This document shows positions 17,365 to 24,901 of a DNA stretch of 40,830 nucleotides, in pieces. Under the pieces are notes generated by a model. The model was given only the letters and a program-made list of their open reading frames with translations. It was not told the origin of the DNA and searched no databases. Numbering within the stretch: position 1 is the first letter of the stretch; every line of letters begins with the position of its first letter. The DNA comes from CAYPIE01 sp964410665 (GTDB lineage: Bacteria > Planctomycetota > Planctomycetia > Gemmatales > Gemmataceae): positions 1 through 40,830 of the forward strand of contig CAYPIE010000053.1 in the NCBI GenBank assembly GCA_964410665.1. The letters run 5' to 3'. Both the position numbers and the translations under genes were made by a program.

Positions 17365-17814
17365 TCACTCCCATTTGAAGGAATCGAAGATCTCCCCAAC
17401 CCGAGTCTGTTCCGCGAGAGACCTGGGCAATGGAGTTGAGGGCGGCGCTACTGCCTCAGTAGCTTCCGTGGACGCCGGTTCGTCGACCGGTGCTCGATCC
17501 GCTGGGGTTTCTGCGGCCAGCGCTTCGCCGGTCGACGGATGCGCGAGCGCCTCAGGGAGCGAGCCTCCGTTGGCTGCACTTGTGGGTGGGAGGGGAGACA
17601 GCGCACTTGCCGGGTCGGGGCTTGCGGCCACTTCCTGTTCATCGACAAACCCAGTCCAATCGGCTCCTGCCAAGGCGTTTAATGGTAGAGCATGCACAGT
17701 TTGCTCGGGAAGCTCATCTTGGCGGGGGCGGAGTAATGGCGTTAGATCGGCCAGGGCCTCTTTCATGCGTTTTGCTTCCGCTGCCAGCAATCCCTGTTCA
17801 AGCGGGTTGTTCAT
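17365..17814 (-). CDS. Disordered protein with C-terminal Trp motif (short)
   Basis: 149 aa, family not recognised. An N-terminal helix (residues 1-35, MNNPLEQGLLAAEAKRMKEA) precedes a P/A/S/E-rich, low-complexity body, and the last 11 residues are RVGEIFDSFKWE. This ending fits the pattern [LV]xx[FVI][LMF]xx[VF][NK]W shared with the protein at 18351-19211; a weaker copy, PLNALAGADW, ends at W53. GGTGAGGAG lies 7 nt before the ATG at 17814; a longer open frame upstream has no such signal. Five bases separate its stop from the preferred ParA start. Small disordered partners encoded next to ParA ATPases are often their activators or cargo adaptors; that role is inferred here. Confidence 0.78.
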   Translation of the reverse strand: MNNPLEQGLLAAEAKRMKEALADLTPLLRPRQDELPEQTVHALPLNALAGADWTGFVDEQEVAASPDPASALSPLPPTSAANGGSLPEALAHPSTGEALAAETPADRAPVDEPASTEATEAVAPPSTPLPRSLAEQTRVGEIFDSFKWE

Positions 17815-18350
17815 CCTGGATCTCCTCACCTGTGCTCGCTTGGGTCTCGTGCCCGATAAGGTTGATTCTCTGAAGGTCCAATCCATGCGCCGATGCATCC
17901 GTACCCAACGCGCCTGCTTCGGTGTGGCCATGACCGCGACCGCTGAGCAAGCGTTCTCAGCCACCAATCTGGCAGTTGGGTCCGATCACCAGTTTCTACA
18001 CCGGCTCACCCTTCGTGTCGCTGGCGATTACTGCATCGTGCAATACACCATAGAACCGATTTCCCATGCTGGATAGTCCGAGTAGCCTCCCCACGACAGC
18101 GGACTTCATCGATTTGTTCGCACGCTCGGAGGCGCTTTGTCCGAGTGCGAGGATGCAACGAAAAAGTTAATATAATTATATGATAATTCGATCGTGCGAT
18201 AACCCGAACACCTTCGACATCTCGACGTGATCGCCGCTTCGATGTGGGAGCGGGGCGGTGCAACATTCCAAGGAGCGGCATCGGTCCATCGAACCTGCTG
18301 GATGGTGTGTAACGGACCGACCGAGCGGCATTCCCCGTCATCCGCCCCGT
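17815..18350. other. Intergenic region with an AT-rich island
   Basis: No convincing gene is seen; a 111-codon minus frame (18006-18341) has shadow-like composition. The region separates the two Trp-motif genes and contains a striking AT-rich island at 18161-18188 (AAAAAGTTAATATAATTATA...) in otherwise GC-rich DNA, so it may hold a second promoter for the ParA half of the block. Confidence 0.45.
18171..18203 (-). promoter_or_regulatory. Possible promoter for the Trp-motif/ParA/ParA-WD40 genes
   Basis: The minus strand has a perfect TATAAT (18175-18180) inside the AT-rich island. The -35 position at 17-bp spacing reads GTTATC, a poor match. It would give a leader of roughly 350 nt before the ATG at 17814. 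The -10 is good, the -35 is weak, and planctomycete promoters are poorly characterised. Confidence 0.3.
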
Positions 18351-19211
18351 TTAGTCCCAATTAAAGCTCGAGAGCACCTTTTCGACTTGCATCTCGCTTC
18401 CCAATTCGGTGGGAGGTGCAGCTGACTTGGCCTCAGACGGAGATTCAGTCCTGGCATCAAGACCGCGCAGCCGAGCGGCAACTTCGGCGGCAAAGGTCGG
18501 GTCATTGTTCCAATTGACCTGGGTCATAAACTCCGCCAGCGTTCGCACACCAAGGTTCTGCGCTTGGCCCGCAGTCGGTGATGGAGTGGACTCGACTTGT
18601 TGGCTCGAGGTAGATTCGGCTTCCACTGGGGGCGCTTCGGGCAAACGGACCGCGTTTTCCCAGTTGACCAGGGCCAAGAACGCCCTCAGCGAGCTGAGAG
18701 CGAGTTCGGCGGGCAAGGGAGTGGGTCGCAGCCGTGTCGCCGGCTCTGGTCCCATCGGGCTTTCCAGGCTGGGAGGCGTCTCCTGATCTTCGACGGCCAG
18801 GGATGGGGGCAGATCCGTCGTGGTAGGGAGGATCGGTGGGACGTCGGTCGGCGGAGACTTACCGATTGACTCACCAGCCGTATCGCGAGCTGGAGATTGA
18901 ATCGTCGCGTCGGCTGCTGGGTTCAGGATCGGCTGCTGGGAGGCCCACGGTGCGAATGGAGCAGCAGTTGCTGCCGCGATCGGCACCGCGGCAACCGGGG
19001 TCGGCTGTGGAGCGGCCTCTTGGACGGTTTCCTGATCGGCACGCGTGGGAGCTTGAGATGGTTCGTGGGTCGGGGCAGGATCGAGGTGCTGGCTGCTGAC
19101 GTGCTGGGGTGGTCGGCTACTGTCGGCGACCACCGAGGAAGCCACCTCCGCCAGCAACGCGGTAATCAAGTCTGTTTCGGGTAGATCCAACGAGATCGCG
19201 GGTCTGCTCAT
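18351..19211 (-). CDS. Disordered protein with three spaced Trp motifs
   Basis: 286 aa, family not recognised. Residues 1-30 may form a helix (LDLPETDLITALLAEVASSV). Residues 30-165 are P/A/T/S-rich and disordered. The C-terminal third carries three copies of one motif, LRAFLALVNW, LAEFMTQVNW and VEKVLSSFNW, with Trp at 184, 234 and 285, i.e. spaced 50 and 51 residues. The last copy is followed by one residue (D) and the stop. The protein at 17365 ends the same way, so the motif is probably a docking peptide for a shared partner. Start: the ATG at 19211 is chosen; an in-frame TTG at 19256 has no ribosome-binding site. It is co-oriented with all its neighbours. Confidence 0.75.
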   Translation of the reverse strand: MSRPAISLDLPETDLITALLAEVASSVVADSSRPPQHVSSQHLDPAPTHEPSQAPTRADQETVQEAAPQPTPVAAVPIAAATAAPFAPWASQQPILNPAADATIQSPARDTAGESIGKSPPTDVPPILPTTTDLPPSLAVEDQETPPSLESPMGPEPATRLRPTPLPAELALSSLRAFLALVNWENAVRLPEAPPVEAESTSSQQVESTPSPTAGQAQNLGVRTLAEFMTQVNWNNDPTFAAEVAARLRGLDARTESPSEAKSAAPPTELGSEMQVEKVLSSFNWD

Positions 19212-19283
19212 AATGGCTTTGATCCGTTCCACGCGGCTCACGGGTTCCCAGTCCAAGCGGGGAGAGCTGGACTTAACGCGAGT

Positions 19284-19487
19284 TCAGGGACTGTTTCGGA
19301 GGTTCTCCACCTCGACATGGAGCCGTTTTCGTTCTTCCAGGCGGCCGCCAGTGATGCGATTGCCCATGTCAATCCGAATCGAGGCGTTCATGGGGTACAA
19401 GCGGTTCTTGCAGGTCGGCTGTCCGAGCATCGACCTTAGGTCTTCTAAACGTTTAATGTACAACGCCTTGGGCCGTTCCACTACCAT
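19284..19487 (-). CDS. Small hypothetical protein (67 aa), uncertain
   Basis: The frame from the ATG at 19487 gives MVVERPKALYIKRLEDLRSM... and ends KRLHVEVENLRNSP. It is rich in R, L and E with heptad-like stretches and has one Cys. The same frame is open further upstream to a TTG at 19610 that overlaps the stop of the previous small ORF (TTGA), so a longer 108-aa form is possible. No clear ribosome-binding site is seen for the ATG. The composition fits the neighbouring genes and the strand is the same. No family is recognised; it could be non-coding. Confidence 0.4.
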   Translation of the reverse strand: MVVERPKALYIKRLEDLRSMLGQPTCKNRLYPMNASIRIDMGNRITGGRLEERKRLHVEVENLRNSP

Positions 19488-19606
19488 GCCTTCGCCGATC
19501 CTGTGGCATTGACTGGTCCGTCCACTCAGTCCATCGACTCCAAGAATGAACGACAAGGTCGACGATTCCAGAGGGTTCAGCGGGTGCGCTTTTCCATTCC
19601 CAGGTG

Positions 19607-19753
19607 TCAAGGTGCATGGTGGCTGATCAACAGGCTCTTGCTGCCCAGAGTCTTGAGGAGCTTGAGGTTTTCGTCAATCCCGGCCCAGAATCGATCGGTG
19701 CGGCCCTGGATGGCAGGAGGTTCCGTGCTCGCTTCAATATGAAGGTTGTTCAT
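19607..19753 (-). CDS. Small hypothetical protein (48 aa) coupled to the heme-oxygenase gene
   Basis: 48 codons: MNNLHIEASTEPPAIQ..., then RTDRFWAGIDENLKLLKTLG, ending SLLISHHAP. The ATG overlaps the TGA of the heme-oxygenase-like gene (ATGA), and GAGGAG lies 4 nt upstream, a strong coupling signal. Third codon positions are mostly G or C, like its neighbours. A short helix (ENLKLLKTL) is the only predicted structure. No family is recognised. Alternatively, this frame and the one starting at the overlapping TTG downstream are parts of a single frameshifted gene. Confidence 0.52.
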   Translation of the reverse strand: MNNLHIEASTEPPAIQGRTDRFWAGIDENLKLLKTLGSKSLLISHHAP

Positions 19754-20493
19754 GCACTCCTCTGGCTATCCAGGGTGGGATGCGCGACCGAAGGCTTCGC
19801 CATCCCAATGCCAACGGGCTGTGGAGCAGTTGGCAAGCCCTGATCCGTTGCCTGAGGTGAGGCGAACTCCTGGGTGTGACCGGTTGCCGTGCCAAGTTCC
19901 GCGTAGAGATCATACAGTAGTTGCATGGTAGTTGTGGCAGCTGCCACGATCTCTTCGACTTGGGCCGGCTGCCAAGGGAGCCCGTTGAGCGTTTCTTTGA
20001 AGTGACGCCACAACTTGGTGCGTTGTCCACTGGCGTCCAGATGGTAGTCCAGGCCGTTCCCTGGTTCGGCCGGCAGATCGAACGCTTTGGCCAAGGCACG
20101 GGCCAACACCATCGAGCCCATCCGCGATCCTTCAAAGATATAAAGACTCCCCAATAACGCCCAAGGGACTGTTTGACTCCAGTGCAGAATACATCCTTGC
20201 AGTTTGAGCGTGCTTGTCACCGGGGTGCGCTCGGCTTCGACACCCAGGTGAACGAGATCGCGTTCGACCACCTCCGCACGGTTCATGGCCGGTGAATAGA
20301 CCGCATGCGTTACGGGTTGCCGGGCCAGTTCCACTTCCAAGGTCAGATGAATGCAAGCAAGTTGCCCCAATAATCGAGCATACTCAGAACGATCGATACC
20401 TGATGTCGCAATGCGCTGCGTCAGTGGTAGTCGCTCGATCCGATCGTGCAAATCCTGGATACTGCTTCGGATCGCCTCGGCGAGACTACTCAT
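19750..20493 (-). CDS. Heme-oxygenase-like protein (BphO-type)
   Basis: 247 aa. The N-terminal 200 residues resemble bacterial biliverdin-producing heme oxygenases. Helix 1 is AIRSSIQDLHDRIERLPLT, whose His sits at the proximal heme ligand position. The distal helix is WALLGSLYIFEGSRMGSMVL, matching the family's LYVLEGSxxGG pattern but with the second Gly of GG changed to Ser. Heme oxygenases open heme to biliverdin, CO and iron and need an electron donor; no bacteriophytochrome or reductase is nearby. The C-terminal 40 residues are an added low-complexity tail. The ATG at 20493 has GAGG 9 nt upstream. It lies between the kinase gene and the small ORFs, all on the minus strand. A heme-sensing role without catalysis is an alternative. 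Confidence 0.75.
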   Translation of the reverse strand: MSSLAEAIRSSIQDLHDRIERLPLTQRIATSGIDRSEYARLLGQLACIHLTLEVELARQPVTHAVYSPAMNRAEVVERDLVHLGVEAERTPVTSTLKLQGCILHWSQTVPWALLGSLYIFEGSRMGSMVLARALAKAFDLPAEPGNGLDYHLDASGQRTKLWRHFKETLNGLPWQPAQVEEIVAAATTTMQLLYDLYAELGTATGHTQEFASPQATDQGLPTAPQPVGIGMAKPSVAHPTLDSQRSA

Positions 20494-20629
20494 GGGGGAG
20501 GTCCTCGATCCTGTGACGGGCAGGGACAACGAGCCGTAACCACGGCCCTTTGAATCCAAGCATAGCTCAAAGCTCAAGATGGGAAAGACGAGATCGGAGG
20601 CGTCAGTGATCAAGTGTCGAGGCAACCCA

Positions 20630-22966
20630 TTACTTGATGGAATTGAGATTCCGGATCGACTTCCAGTTCATAGGTCGACTCGAGGACAGTTCGCTGGGGG
20701 ACTCGGGGTGAAGTGCTCGCTTCGTCGGAGATAAATGCGACGCTTGCACTCTTCCCTCCTCCACTAAGGCCAGGAGGGCTTGATAGAGCTCGGTGTAAGT
20801 CTGATAACGCTGGCGTGGGTCTTTGGCCATCATCTTGGTAATGACCCGGGACAGACACGGATCCAGTTCCGCCACCCGCTCGTGTGGGGCCATGAGAGGT
20901 TCTCGAGCGTGCTTGACTAGCACCTCCACCCGGCTTCGTCCTTTGAACGGGATTTCCCCGGTGACCATATGATAAAAGGTTGCACCAAGGGCATAGATGT
21001 CCGAACGATGATCCACCTGACCTGTGGCCGAGGCCTGTTCCGGCGGCATATACGCGACTGTGCCGACCACCTGGTCCAGCGTGGTGGTAGTCTCGGCGCG
21101 GCCAAGGAGGCGTGTTTTATCCCCGACCAGGACCGCGAGCCCCAAATCGACAATTTTTGCTACACCGTCGCGCGTCAGCAGGATGTTGGCCGGCTTTAAA
21201 TCCCGGTGTACGATGCCGAGCCGGTGTGCCGCCGACAGCCCATCCACGACTTGCAGAATCACATCGACGCCCCGCGCTGGGCTTAACCGACCACTGTGTT
21301 GGATCAGCTCTGAAAGACTGAGCCCTTCGACGTACTCTAAGACCAGATAAGGAAAGGCGGTGTCATCTTCAAAATCCCACACCCGAACCACGTTCGGATG
21401 ATTCAGCTGTGCCAACAGACGTGCTTCAAAACGGAACTGCTTGTACGCATTGAGTTGCGTCTTGGCGTGGGGGAGGTTAAAGACTTTCACCGCGACCGGG
21501 ATATTCAGGGTTTGATGAAGAGCGCGGTAGACGACTCCCGAGGTCCCTTGCCCGACCCGCTCGGTCAGCAAGCACTTGCCAAGCTGTTCGCCGATCTCAA
21601 GGCTGCGCTTGCTTGTCTGCCAGGGCATTGTCACCGGGGACCGCTGCTGGTTCGACCAACTCGCGGTGACCCCGACTTCCGATCGCTCGGGGGTATCCGT
21701 GGCTCGATCGCCGATCGAGCAATTCGTTTGCAGATCGGCTCGGTAATCCATGGTGGCGGTGCTTTTCAGGTGGGCTTCGAGCTGCTCGAGCGCGTCGACC
21801 AGGTCGCGCGCACTGCCGATCCGCGGTTGCGGTTGGAGTAATTCCCGAATCAGCTCCAGGCAGTCATGCGGAAAATCCGCGCAGAACAACCAGGTCGAAT
21901 CAAAGTCACACGACCCTTCGCCGCTGGGTGGATGGCCCAATTCGTTGCGGAGTCGCGGATCCAATAACAGCCAGCCGAGCAGAACCCCGACCGACCGCAG
22001 GTCGCCAAGCAAGTCTTCTTCACGGGTGTCCACAGTCATACTGGACTCCTGCCAACGCAACCGCGGTTGAAAGTCGGTTAGCTTCAGCTCATCGCGCTTG
22101 TTGAGCAACAGGTTGCTCGGCTTGAGATTTCCGTGGGTAACCCCTTCTTCATGCGCGACTTCAAGGATGCGACTGGTGTGTAGGCACAATTGCACGGCCC
22201 GTAGCGGAGCCACGTGAGCTTGTTGGGTGACATACTCTACGAGTGATCCCGGACGTACCAGCGGTCGGACCAGGAAGACAACCCCCTCACCTTGACCGCT
22301 GGAGAGTAAGGGCAAACAGCCAGCGTGGTCGATCTGACTACTCAAATAGGCCTGCTGCAAAAATGTTTGGCAACGCTTGGCCCCTTTCTGGGTCTCCGCG
22401 TCGGCAAGGATCTTTAGGGTAACCCTACGGCCGGCAATCGTCTCCAGCCCTTCCCAAACGGTCGCCTGGGGACCGTGGCCGAGAATGCGTTCTAGCTGAT
22501 ACCCCTGAAGGCTCCGGCCAACCCAATCCCCAGGCGTGGCAGAACCTGGGTGATCGACCTCGGCCGGTTCGGTTTGCCCGGGGGTCGGGGACGACTGCTC
22601 ATGCGTATGCTCGTTCGACTCCGAAGAATCGTGCTCTTGATCCTCGAGAATTGCTTGGACACGTTCGACCATCGTCGGGAGAAAGCAGTCCGAACCATCC
22701 GGAACTTGAACATCTCCGTTCAAGATCTGCTGCAACAATTTGGGGGCATTGGGCTTGAGCAACCCTTGGCGATGCAAGAATGCAGCCAGCGATTCTTCTT
22801 CATGACGATGCCGATCCCACCATCGAGCGATGGTTTCTTTGGCTGCGCTATCGCGGGAAAACTGTTGGGTTAACAATTCCAGCAAGATAATATCGTAGCC
22901 TGCACCACCAAGATCGATTTCTGAGGTGAACCCCGAGGCGGACAGCAAATGGGACGCGGCAGACAT
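20630..22966 (-). CDS. Tandem pseudokinase/serine-threonine protein kinase
   Basis: 778 aa. Residues 1-95 hold a helical domain. About 100-150 is an acidic, disordered linker. Residues about 155-395 form a first kinase fold that is degraded: the glycine loop is ILGHGPQATVWEG, VTLKIL keeps the Lys, but the catalytic HRD reads HGN (THGNLKPSNLLL) and DFG reads DFQ. Residues about 465-740 form a complete Hanks-type kinase: VGQGTSGVVYRAL, VAVKVF, VHRDLKPANILL, IVDLGLA (DLG for DFG), GTVAYMPPEQ, SDIYALGATFYHMVTGEIPF. No membrane helix is seen, so it should be cytoplasmic. Start: ATG at 22966 with GAGGTGG upstream; a GTG at 22981 is less likely. The pseudokinase probably regulates the active domain. 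The gene opens the co-oriented ParA/WD40 block. Confidence 0.9.
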   Translation of the reverse strand: MSAASHLLSASGFTSEIDLGGAGYDIILLELLTQQFSRDSAAKETIARWWDRHRHEEESLAAFLHRQGLLKPNAPKLLQQILNGDVQVPDGSDCFLPTMVERVQAILEDQEHDSSESNEHTHEQSSPTPGQTEPAEVDHPGSATPGDWVGRSLQGYQLERILGHGPQATVWEGLETIAGRRVTLKILADAETQKGAKRCQTFLQQAYLSSQIDHAGCLPLLSSGQGEGVVFLVRPLVRPGSLVEYVTQQAHVAPLRAVQLCLHTSRILEVAHEEGVTHGNLKPSNLLLNKRDELKLTDFQPRLRWQESSMTVDTREEDLLGDLRSVGVLLGWLLLDPRLRNELGHPPSGEGSCDFDSTWLFCADFPHDCLELIRELLQPQPRIGSARDLVDALEQLEAHLKSTATMDYRADLQTNCSIGDRATDTPERSEVGVTASWSNQQRSPVTMPWQTSKRSLEIGEQLGKCLLTERVGQGTSGVVYRALHQTLNIPVAVKVFNLPHAKTQLNAYKQFRFEARLLAQLNHPNVVRVWDFEDDTAFPYLVLEYVEGLSLSELIQHSGRLSPARGVDVILQVVDGLSAAHRLGIVHRDLKPANILLTRDGVAKIVDLGLAVLVGDKTRLLGRAETTTTLDQVVGTVAYMPPEQASATGQVDHRSDIYALGATFYHMVTGEIPFKGRSRVEVLVKHAREPLMAPHERVAELDPCLSRVITKMMAKDPRQRYQTYTELYQALLALVEEGRVQASHLSPTKRALHPESPSELSSSRPMNWKSIRNLNSIK

Positions 22967-23054
22967 GCGGGACCACCTCACTGTGGTCGGTTGTTGGGGA
23001 AATCAATCGTCTCTCAGTATGCCAACCCTAGAATTGCCGAAGCAGCCAAGCAAT

Positions 23055-23083
23055 CAGGATCCATCGAGATCCTGTCATTTTTT
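23055..23083 (+). terminator. Terminator-like hairpin read on the plus strand
   Basis: CAGGATC (23055-23061) and GATCCTG (23068-23074) form a 7-bp stem with a 6-nt loop, followed by TCATTTTTT. The U-run is on the plus strand, although both flanking genes are on the minus strand. It may end antisense transcription, or the stem may still act on minus-strand readthrough from the ABC operon, which ends at 23206. Confidence 0.35.
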
Positions 23084-23205
23084 GTGATCGTAGACGCGAA
23101 TTTTCACTTTCAAGCCAATCCCATGCCCAACCGTGTCCACACTTTCGCCTATCAAATAGAAACTGCGTTGTGAGCAAAAAGATTGGCGAGGTTCGTTGGG
23201 CCCGT

Positions 23206-24084
23206 CTAAGCTCCCGTATTCTCTTCTAAGCGTCCTCGCCGCCAAGCCCGGTGCACCCCCCAGCGATAAATACTCCGGGCACCCAGCAGGAGCACCAGGC
23301 TGCTCAAGGCCACAACCAAACCGAGCTGAGCTAGGGACGAGTCCGCGAGGGGGGAGGAGGCGAGCAATGTCCCCGACGGGGGAAAACCAAGCAGTGCACG
23401 CCGCATGGCCTCAAGCCAGTAAGTGGTTGGCAGCAAAAGGCCCAGACTCCGCAGCGGCTCGGGCAACACTGACAGGGGAAAGACAGTCCCGCTCAGTAAG
23501 AACAGCACTCCAGCGATCCCTTCGCTCAGGAACATCCCCTGCCGACCCATGTTTAATAACACCCCACACATGGTCAGCCCTAGAGCGATGAGAAAGATGA
23601 CTCCCATGGCTAAATACAAAAGCAACCAGCCCCAGGCCACCGGCTGGACCGCAATCGCCTGGCGGATTTCCGGGAAGACCAGCCAGCCCACCAGCAGGTT
23701 GAGCAAGGCCCCAAGCGATGCCTGAGCTGCGCGTGATAACCCGCGGCCGACAAAAAACATCGGAAAATGGGCAGGACTAATGAAAATATATTTCAGCATG
23801 CGATAATGTTCGCGGTCTGAGATGACCGTGTAGCTCATCCCAAACATCACATTACCAACGATACCATAGCAAGCATTGCTAATATAAATGTATGGTAAAA
23901 AATCGGTCGGGACTGCACCATCCGTCGCATACCGTGCCGCATAATACATGCAAACTAGCAGGAGGGAACTGGATACCGGCTTGATCAAGATGTAGGTCGC
24001 GAACAGCCACGGTTCGGTCCAATTACTTTCGATCTGCCAGCCCAGCCAGGTGGACCAGCGCAGGGTTCGCCAAAGTTCACGCAT
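23206..24084 (-). CDS. ABC-2 type transporter permease (second subunit)
   Basis: 292 aa with about six hydrophobic helices, e.g. LFATYILIKPVSSSLLLVCMYYA, WGWLLLYLAMGVIFLIALGL, and the paired AGVLFLLSGTVFPLSVLPEPLRSLGLLLP-TYW segment typical of ABC-2 exporters. The subunits sit in the cytoplasmic membrane and move lipids, polysaccharides or drugs outward. Start: the ATG at 24084 (MRELWRTLRW) lies 4 nt after the stop of the first permease gene; a longer frame from 24147 would overlap it. The order is ATPase, permease 1, permease 2 in one operon. The substrate cannot be inferred; neighbours are not polysaccharide genes. Confidence 0.88.
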   Translation of the reverse strand: MRELWRTLRWSTWLGWQIESNWTEPWLFATYILIKPVSSSLLLVCMYYAARYATDGAVPTDFLPYIYISNACYGIVGNVMFGMSYTVISDREHYRMLKYIFISPAHFPMFFVGRGLSRAAQASLGALLNLLVGWLVFPEIRQAIAVQPVAWGWLLLYLAMGVIFLIALGLTMCGVLLNMGRQGMFLSEGIAGVLFLLSGTVFPLSVLPEPLRSLGLLLPTTYWLEAMRRALLGFPPSGTLLASSPLADSSLAQLGLVVALSSLVLLLGARSIYRWGVHRAWRRGRLEENTGA

Positions 24085-24088
24085 CGAG

Positions 24089-24901
24089 TTACTGCCATTG
24101 GACGCTAAGCCGACCTTGCTCCCGAGCCCGACGCTCGAGATGCCCAAGGCACCGATAAGCGAAATACAGAAACACCAACGAAAGCCCTACCAGCATGCCG
24201 AGTTCCACCAGCGGTGGCCAGACACCTGGTGTCGCAAACAAGAGTTGTCGCATCGCATCCATCCCGGTGGTGATGGGAATGACCGCGGCAACGCTTGCAA
24301 GGGCAGTGGGAAAAATCCGCAGCGGGAAGTTCATCCCCGAGAGCAGATAGACCGGTTCTTGGAATAAATTGACCAGATGCCAAGCCTCTCGGCCCCAGAG
24401 CAAAAAGACCGAGGCAAACATCATCCCGAGACCGTACAGTGCCAGCATCGTCGCCGCGAACACACCGAACAGAAGGCCCCAGTGACTCGGGGCAAACGAC
24501 ACCTCGAACAGCCACCAACCCGCCAGTAAGATGACGCTCGCACGAATCAAGGTGAGCACCATGCCGCCCAACGCCATCCCGGCCAACACGGCCATCATCG
24601 AAACCGGAGCCATGATATACAGCTCCAAGTTGCCCGAGGCGCGTTCCCAATAGAGCTGGGCTCCCATCGACCAAAGGATGTTTAACCAGAAGGCCGTCAT
24701 CGCCCCGCCCAGGATGACAAAGCCAATGTAGGCTTCGGGAGCGGCCATGGCCCGGTAGACGAAAACAAACGCCGAGACGGACAGCAATGGCAGAATGGTC
24801 TCCTGAATGACCCAAGTCGGTTGCCGCCGGATCAGCATCACCCGGGGATAGGCCCGGGCCAGGGCGGTACGGCAGAAAAGTTCAACTGCTTGCCGAATCA
24901 T
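24089..24901 (-). CDS. ABC-2 type transporter permease (first subunit)
   Basis: 270 aa. Six membrane helices are visible, including VIQETILPLLSVSAFVFVY, AYIGFVILGGAMTAFWLNIL and LGMMFASVFLLWGREAWHLVNLFQEPVYLLSGMNFPLRIFP; the last holds the conserved E-P-x-x-x-L-S-G region of ABC-2 permeases. The N-terminus (RRQPTWVIQE) is the usual cytoplasmic amphipathic start. The ATG at 24901 overlaps the end of the ATPase gene by 20 nt, so translation is probably coupled; an upstream start at 24952 would overlap further. It pairs with the second permease as a heterodimer. Confidence 0.88.
   Translation of the reverse strand: MIRQAVELFCRTALARAYPRVMLIRRQPTWVIQETILPLLSVSAFVFVYRAMAAPEAYIGFVILGGAMTAFWLNILWSMGAQLYWERASGNLELYIMAPVSMMAVLAGMALGGMVLTLIRASVILLAGWWLFEVSFAPSHWGLLFGVFAATMLALYGLGMMFASVFLLWGREAWHLVNLFQEPVYLLSGMNFPLRIFPTALASVAAVIPITTGMDAMRQLLFATPGVWPPLVELGMLVGLSLVFLYFAYRCLGHLERRAREQGRLSVQWQ

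Noticed and set aside
18006..18341. 111-codon minus ORF between the Trp-motif genes
   Set aside because: Runs through the AT-rich island, with no start signal and Arg/Ser-rich shadow composition.
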